From Fulvimarina endophytica (GTDB lineage Bacteria; Pseudomonadota; Alphaproteobacteria; Rhizobiales; Rhizobiaceae): DNA of 64,000 nt. Location: positions 1-64,000 of the forward strand of contig NZ_QURL01000008.1 of the NCBI RefSeq assembly GCF_003403015.1, in the 5' to 3' direction. Positions 59,638 to 64,000 of this stretch are shown one piece after another. Below the pieces are notes generated by a model. That model was not told where the DNA came from, searched no databases, and saw only the letters and a program-made list of their open reading frames with translations. The stretch's first letter is position 1. Every line of letters starts with the position of its first letter. A program made the translations under genes and the position numbers.

Positions 59638-59661
59638 GCGCCCGTCGCAAGGAACGGGCGC
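59638..59661 (-). promoter_or_regulatory. Hairpin between binding-protein and permease genes
   Basis: GCGCCCGT ... ACGGGCGC (8-bp stem, 8-base loop) lies 42 bases after the binding-protein stop on the minus strand, and no T run follows. Like the hairpins after nrtA and dctP, it probably raises the amount of binding-protein mRNA. Confidence 0.6.
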
Positions 59662-59703
59662 ATCGAGGGTTCAGGCGACCGGCGCTCGTGCCGGCCGCGT
59701 CGA

Positions 59704-60546
59704 TCAGACGTTCGGGTCGGTCACTGCTTCGGGCGTATCGAAGGTCTGGCCGAACCACTTCTTCTGGAGCTCGCCCAGCCGGCCGTCTGCCTTGATCTTC
59801 AGGAGCGCGTCGTTGACCGCGTCGAGAAGGGCCTGATCCTCAGGCTTCTTCGTGCCGATATAGCCGAAATAGGTGCTCTTGCCGAAGGGGGGCAGGACGG
59901 TCTCGAAGACGTCCGGCTGCTGGGACGCCAGATAGGCGATGTTCGGCAGCGAATTGGCGACGGCGACGATGCGCCCGGCTGCCAGATCCGCATAGGCCTC
60001 GTTGAAGCCGACATATTCGCGCGTCTCGACGGGCTCGGGAAGGGTTGCGCCGTATTCCTGGAGCTGGGCGAGCTGGGCGGTCGCCTTGCCGGAGCCGACA
60101 AGCTTGCCGGCGATGTCCTCCGGCTTCTCGATGCTGTCGTCTCCGGCCTTCTTCAGGATGGCGACGGTCGCCTCGGCGACGGGCGAGAGGAAGCGATAGC
60201 GCTCCATTCGGGCCTTGGTGATGGTGGCCGGGCCCGCGACCATGTCGAACTGGCCGGCTTCGAGACCGGGCAGCACGCCTTCCCACGGCAGCTCGACCCA
60301 CTTGATCTCGACGCCCATCTCCTTGCCGATCTCTTCGAAAAGGTCGACATTCAGGCCGGCATGGGTGCCGGTCTCGTCGATGAAGTCGAAGGGTGCGAAG
60401 GCGGTTTCGGTGCCGACCGTGAGGGTGCCCGAGGATTTGACCTTTTCGAGCGCGTCCTGGGCTGAGGCGAGATTGCTGCCGGCGAACGACACGCCGAGGG
60501 CGACCGACAGGCCAAGGACTGCTTTCAGGAAGATGCGCTTCTGCAT
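59704..60546 (-). CDS. Polar amino-acid ABC transporter substrate-binding protein
   Basis: Protein of 280 aa with a Sec signal peptide (MQKRIFLKAVLGLSVALGVS, cleavage after NLASA). The family 3 binding-protein core is VGTETAFAPFDFIDETGTHA, GLNVDLFEEIGKEMGVEIKW, GVLPGLEAGQFDMVAGPATI and MERYRFLSPVAEATVAILKK. It binds an amino acid or amine in the periplasm. It is the first gene of the five-gene minus-strand operon that ends with the HutC-type regulator. Confidence 0.93.
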   Translation of the reverse strand: MQKRIFLKAVLGLSVALGVSFAGSNLASAQDALEKVKSSGTLTVGTETAFAPFDFIDETGTHAGLNVDLFEEIGKEMGVEIKWVELPWEGVLPGLEAGQFDMVAGPATITKARMERYRFLSPVAEATVAILKKAGDDSIEKPEDIAGKLVGSGKATAQLAQLQEYGATLPEPVETREYVGFNEAYADLAAGRIVAVANSLPNIAYLASQQPDVFETVLPPFGKSTYFGYIGTKKPEDQALLDAVNDALLKIKADGRLGELQKKWFGQTFDTPEAVTDPNV

Positions 60547-60610
60547 TGAACTGATCTCCAGTTGATCGATCGGGCGTCACGGTCCTCGGCGGTCGGTTCG
60601 ATTCCGCCAA

Positions 60611-60682
60611 TATGACTAGACATAATGAAACCCATCGTTCTCATCTTGTCAATTCTTGTGCAGCCTGAAAAGCGTCTAGAAA
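60611..60682. promoter_or_regulatory. Two GntR/HutC-type operator candidates
   Basis: TATG-A-CTAG-A-CATA (60611-60624) and GTCTAGAA (60674-60681) both contain the CTAG core seen in operators of HutC-subfamily regulators such as DasR (GTCTAGAC). They lie 65 and 128 bases upstream of the binding-protein start codon, where a repressor from the same operon would act. Confidence 0.5.
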
Positions 60683-60767
60683 TTAATCATTCGCGCCATC
60701 GTCCGCGACGCGGCGATCATTCGCCGGTCACGCGGCGCTCAAAGCACGGCCGGCGAGCCGTCGCCGA

Positions 60768-61922
60768 TCAGCCGGCATGGGTTTCACGGTCGCTGGATGC
60801 GGCCTGTAGCGACCGGAGCACGGTGAGAAACCGGTCGTTCTCCGCCTCGGTCCCGATGGTTACGCGGACGAAGCGCTCGTAGCCCATTTCCCGCCAGGCC
60901 TTGATGACGATCCCCTGTTTCAGCATGGCGGCCGCGAGATCGGCGCTGTCCGTGCCGCAATCGAAGAACACGGAATTGGTCTGCGAGGGCGCGGGGCGAA
61001 AGCCGAGCGCCGTCAGCGCGGCACTCACCCGTTCGCGCTCGATGCGCCGGCGGCCGACCGATTCGCGCATCCAGTCCATGTCGCCGAGCGCGGCGAGGGC
61101 GGCGGTCTGGGCGGCGGCGTTCACGTTGAACGGCGTCTTGGCGGCCGAGACGGCGCGTGCGATCCGCGTGTCCGAACAGATGGCATAGCCGACGCGCAGA
61201 CCCGCAAGCCCGAACGCCTTGGAGAAGGTACGGAGGGAAACGAAGCTGGCGCCGCTTTCGCGCAGGAGCGCCAGCCCGTCGGGCGCGTCCTCGTCGGCAT
61301 ATTCCACATAGGCTTCGTCGAGAACGAAGAGCGTGCCCTGCCGCGTCGCGCGCAGCAGGCGTTGAAGCGAACTGCGGTCGAGACCGGTGCCGACCGGGTT
61401 CCAGGGCGAGGACAGGAAGAAGACTGCAGGCTCGTCCGCCAGGGCCCGTTCCAGCGCGTCGATATCGAAGCCGAGGTCCTCGGTCATCGCGATCTTGGTG
61501 ACGCTCGCCCCTTGCGCCATCGGCTCGATTTCGTGGAGGCCGAAGCTCGGGACGACCGTGAGGACGCCGGCGCCGGGGACGAGGGCGGCGCGCGAGATGG
61601 CGGCGATCATCTCCTCCGAGCCGTTGCCGACGACGATCGTCTCGGCATCGACGCCGAAGGTCTCGCCGAGAGCCGCGCGAAGCGCCGTGCAGGCCGGGTC
61701 CGCATAGCGCCAGGGCTCGAGCGCGGGATCGGCGAGAGCTGCGAGCACCCGGGGCGAGCAGCCGTCGGGGTTCTCGTTGCTGGCAAGGCGGGCGATGTCG
61801 TCCCGGCCGCTCGCCTTGCGGGCGAGCGCGATGTTCATCCCGGCATTGTAGGGCGGAAGGGCGGCCACATGCGGGTTGAGGGACGGACCGTGGTTCGGGC
61901 TGGGGGGCGTGCTGATCGTCAC
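60768..61922 (-). CDS. HisC-like PLP aminotransferase
   Basis: Protein of 384 aa. Fold type I motifs: ARLASNENPDGCSPRVLAAL, IVVGNGSEEMIAAISRAALV, FFLSSPWNPVGTGLDRSSLQ, FVLDEAYVEYADED and the PLP lysine in SLRTFSKAFGLAGLRVGYAI. It resembles histidinol-phosphate aminotransferase, but lone HisC-like genes outside his operons often act on aromatic or other amino acids. GTG 61922 with GAGGA upstream gives the expected N-terminus (LNPHVAALPPYNAG). It lies beside the amino-acid transporter operon, so it may act on the imported compound. Confidence 0.85.
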   Translation of the reverse strand: MTISTPPSPNHGPSLNPHVAALPPYNAGMNIALARKASGRDDIARLASNENPDGCSPRVLAALADPALEPWRYADPACTALRAALGETFGVDAETIVVGNGSEEMIAAISRAALVPGAGVLTVVPSFGLHEIEPMAQGASVTKIAMTEDLGFDIDALERALADEPAVFFLSSPWNPVGTGLDRSSLQRLLRATRQGTLFVLDEAYVEYADEDAPDGLALLRESGASFVSLRTFSKAFGLAGLRVGYAICSDTRIARAVSAAKTPFNVNAAAQTAALAALGDMDWMRESVGRRRIERERVSAALTALGFRPAPSQTNSVFFDCGTDSADLAAAMLKQGIVIKAWREMGYERFVRVTIGTEAENDRFLTVLRSLQAASSDRETHAG

Positions 61923-61980
61923 GGGGTGTATCGTCCTCACGAACGGAAGAAGGGGCGGGAAGGCTCTGTCTAAGGCCGGC

Positions 61981-62027
61981 GCATCGGATGGGCGGAGAGC
62001 CGGGTCCACGTTTCGCTCCGATGCTGC
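61981..62027. repeat. 47-base palindromic repeat, copy C
   Basis: It begins GCATCGGATG and ends CTCCGATGCTGC, with arms GCATCGGA/TCCGATGC. It lies 3 bases beyond the stop codon of the minus-strand oxygenase-reductase gene and could end its transcript. Confidence 0.8.
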
Positions 62028-62030
62028 AGA

Positions 62031-63149
62031 TCAGAGATCGAGAACGAGGGAGGTTTTCGGCCGCGAGCAGCAGATCAGGATCTCACCGTCCTCCAGGTCG
62101 TCCAGCGGCTCCTCGAAATAATCGGCATCGCCTTCGAGAAGCGCGGTCTTGCAGGTGCTGCAGATGCCGGCACGGCAGCTGAAAGCGGGTGACAGCCCCT
62201 GATCCTCGGCAAAGGAGAGGATCGATTCGGCGCCATCGGTCCAGGGCACCGTGATGCCGGACTTCCGGAACTCGATGACGGGCGCTCCCTCGGCCGTCTC
62301 GCGGGGCGCCTCGGGTGCAGGCGCCGGGGAGGGGGCCTCGGTCTCGGCTCTGTCGAGCACGGTGGCCGGGCCGAAGAATTCGTAGGCGATCCGCGACTTG
62401 TCGACGCCGAGGCCGCGAATGATCGTGAAGACGCTCTGCATGAAGGGCGGCGGGCCGCAGAGATAGAAGTCGTAGTCGTCGAGCGGAAGGAGGCTCTGGA
62501 GGAGCTCCCTCGTCACGACGCCCTCGCTGTCGTGGCGGGCCTCAGCCCTGTCCGCCTCGCTGGGGAAGCGGTAGCGGATATGGGCCGAGAGATTGGGATT
62601 GGCGGCGACGAGTTCCGCCACTTCGTCCCTCAGCGCATGGACCTCGCCATTGTCGCAGGCATGGATGAAGATCGCCCGCCGGTCGCTCCCGGCAAGGTCA
62701 TGCAGCATCGAGACCATGGGCGTCAGGCCGACGCCGCCGCTGAGAAGGACGACCGGCCGATCGCTGCCACGATCGAGGACGAAGCCGCCGCGCGGGCCCT
62801 CGGCCTTCAGAACGGCGCCGATCCCGGTCCGGTCGTGCAGGTGAAGCGAGCCGAGACCGTCCGGCTGTCCCGCTTCGCGGGCGGCCTCCCGCTTGACGCT
62901 GATCCGGTAGAGCCCCTCGGCCTTCGGGGAGGATGAGACGCTGTAATTGCGCAGAAGGCTCGTTTCGTCCGGCAGCGGAAGGCGGAAGACGAGGAACTGG
63001 CCCGGCTCGAAGGGACGCCAGCCGTCCGGGTCGGCGGGCTTCAGATAAAAGGAGGTGATCGTCTCGCTCTCGCGGACTTTGTCCACCACTACGAGATCGC
63101 GGAACCCGCCCTTCGGCTGCATAGATGGCGCGGCGCCCCCGCCGCTCAT
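62031..63149 (-). CDS. Oxygenase reductase: FAD/NAD(P)H domain plus plant-type [2Fe-2S]
   Basis: Protein of 372 aa. The FAD domain has LLRNYSVSSSPKAEGLYRIS (RxYS motif); the NAD domain has PVVLLSGGVGLTPMVSMLHD and YDFYLCGPPPFMQSVF. After a proline/alanine linker comes a ferredoxin domain with SCRAGICSTCKTALLEG and ILICCSRP (four cluster cysteines). This order (FNR-like then C-terminal ferredoxin) is typical of reductases for Rieske oxygenases and demethylases. Its ATG overlaps the oxygenase stop (ATGA), so the two form one unit. It passes electrons from NAD(P)H to the Rieske cluster. Confidence 0.9.
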   Translation of the reverse strand: MSGGGAAPSMQPKGGFRDLVVVDKVRESETITSFYLKPADPDGWRPFEPGQFLVFRLPLPDETSLLRNYSVSSSPKAEGLYRISVKREAAREAGQPDGLGSLHLHDRTGIGAVLKAEGPRGGFVLDRGSDRPVVLLSGGVGLTPMVSMLHDLAGSDRRAIFIHACDNGEVHALRDEVAELVAANPNLSAHIRYRFPSEADRAEARHDSEGVVTRELLQSLLPLDDYDFYLCGPPPFMQSVFTIIRGLGVDKSRIAYEFFGPATVLDRAETEAPSPAPAPEAPRETAEGAPVIEFRKSGITVPWTDGAESILSFAEDQGLSPAFSCRAGICSTCKTALLEGDADYFEEPLDDLEDGEILICCSRPKTSLVLDL

Positions 63150-64000
63150 TCGGCAGCCACCGCGAGCTGGTTCTCCGCCTCGATCCGCTTGGCCAGATTG
63201 CGGCGGAAGCGCAAGGGGCCGACATCGATCTTCAGGTCGAGATTGGGCGTCTGCTTGTTGGCCATGCCCTTGTGGACGGCATTGAGGACGGCCCGGTCCT
63301 CCTCGAAGGCGCCGCGCACGGAGGCTGCGAAGCGGCTGGAAATCTCCGCGTCGTCGGGTGCGAAATTGCGCATCTGGAACCAGTAATATTTGGTGTGGTT
63401 CTCGTCGACGGGCGTCATGAAGTTGTAGCTGTCCATCAGGAACACGTCTTCATGCAGGGGCTTGTCCTCCCCGCCGGTGTTGGCCGGCACGAAGATCGCC
63501 TTGATGATGGCGTTCGAGGGATAGCGGACCTCGTAGTGCTGCTTGCGGTCGCAATTGCCCGCAAACTTCAGGAAGGGCGCGTAGAAGGGCGCCGGCTCCA
63601 CGTCGATCATCCAGCGCCAGACGGTGACGCCGTCGGTTCCGACCGTCGTCTCGAGCGGGGCTTCCTCCGTCGCGGCATTGCCGAAGGAGGACTGGTGGAC
63701 CCAGGCGACGTGGGAGGGATCGAGCAGGTTGTCGGTCATGTAGAGATAGTTGCAGTCGAGAACCATCGACTCGCCGCGGTTCACGCCCCAGCTCGGATCG
63801 CCGTAATGCTCGACCTCGAAGATCTTCGATTCGTCGGCGAGCGCCGCATCGCCCATCCACACCCAGAGAAGGCCGTAGCGCTCGGATATGGGATAGGAGC
63901 GCACACGCGCGACATGGGGAATCTTCTCGGCGCCGGGCACGCGGGTGCAGGTGCCGGTGCAGTCGAAGGTGAGGCCGTGATAGCCGCATTCGACGTCGTC
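63146..64000 (-). CDS. VanA-like Rieske oxygenase, 5' end outside the window
   Basis: 284 residues are visible; the N-terminus is cut by the window edge. The first visible residues, ECGYHGLTFDCTGTCTRVPG, contain the second Rieske ligand pair (C-x-x-H), so only ~60-70 residues with C-x-H are missing. The mononuclear iron site is in YLYMTDNLLDPSHVAWVHQ (D-x-x-H-x-x-x-x-H). The overall pattern is that of vanillate O-demethylase-type oxygenases, which remove methyl groups or hydroxylate aromatic or N-methyl compounds. It uses the adjacent reductase. The true substrate cannot be told. Confidence 0.9.
   Translation of the reverse strand, partial: DDVECGYHGLTFDCTGTCTRVPGAEKIPHVARVRSYPISERYGLLWVWMGDAALADESKIFEVEHYGDPSWGVNRGESMVLDCNYLYMTDNLLDPSHVAWVHQSSFGNAATEEAPLETTVGTDGVTVWRWMIDVEPAPFYAPFLKFAGNCDRKQHYEVRYPSNAIIKAIFVPANTGGEDKPLHEDVFLMDSYNFMTPVDENHTKYYWFQMRNFAPDDAEISSRFAASVRGAFEEDRAVLNAVHKGMANKQTPNLDLKIDVGPLRFRRNLAKRIEAENQLAVAAE

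Noticed and set aside
1..64000. CRISPR arrays, tRNA or rRNA genes, transposases or integrases
   Set aside because: None seen: no regularly spaced repeats, no rRNA-like blocks, no tRNA-like cloverleaf ending in CCA noticed, and no transposase or integrase motifs in any frame.

Overview
The window is about 64 kb of GC-rich DNA (roughly 65-68 % by eye) with short gene gaps, frequent 4-base ATGA overlaps, and gene families typical of Alphaproteobacteria: TRAP transporters, a fused NrtCD ATPase, a BKACE enzyme, HutC and FCD GntR regulators, and a VanA-like Rieske oxygenase. I infer a Hyphomicrobiales (Rhizobiales) bacterium, possibly near Aurantimonas/Fulvimarina, but have no marker gene to prove it. 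A plasmid-type replication initiator (RepA/RPA family) at 21180-22505 suggests the window lies on a plasmid or chromid, or carries an integrated one.

Region 1 (1-20854) is a cell-surface or secretion island. Its centre is a type I secretion operon (6000-11345): an ABC exporter with a peptidase-dead C39-like domain, an HlyD adaptor and a Sel1-repeat protein. A CmcI-type protein follows. Around it are glycan-type enzymes: a 1043-aa tandem glycosyltransferase (GT2 + GT4), another GT4 enzyme, an RgpF-like protein, four class I SAM methyltransferases and a protein with ChW-like repeats. A small RTX-like repeat protein at 19976-20854 is the obvious export candidate. A strong terminator hairpin separates it from the downstream glycosyltransferase, which has no room for its own promoter. 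No TolC-type outer-membrane channel is present.

Region 2 (21180-34555) holds repA and then a complete nitrate-assimilation operon: nrtA-nrtB-nrtCD-nirB-nirD-nasA. Its leader carries a perfect NtrC-type dyad. It also carries a two-hairpin plus terminator arrangement that fits ANTAR (NasT-type) antitermination. A convergent ferredoxin-reductase-type flavoprotein ends the block.

Region 3 (34872-51604) contains two catabolic modules, each with a TRAP transporter for an organic acid. Module one has DctPQM, IclR, a thiolase-like enzyme, an acyl-CoA synthetase, a two-domain DUF296 protein and an SDR. Module two has an SDR, an FCD-type GntR, a carnitine-dehydrogenase-like enzyme, a BKACE and DctPQM; its first enzyme appears translationally coupled to a 28-codon leader ORF. 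A class C beta-lactamase-family protein sits between them.

Region 4 (51710-64000) contains a sorbosone/glucose dehydrogenase-like beta-propeller protein, a membrane GGDEF-EAL protein downstream of a 14-C tract, an agmatinase-family ureohydrolase, a polar amino-acid ABC transporter operon with its own HutC-type regulator, a HisC-like aminotransferase, and a Rieske oxygenase/reductase pair cut by the window edge.

Four copies of a 47-base palindromic repeat lie downstream of minus-strand genes across the window. No tRNA, rRNA, CRISPR array or insertion sequence was seen.
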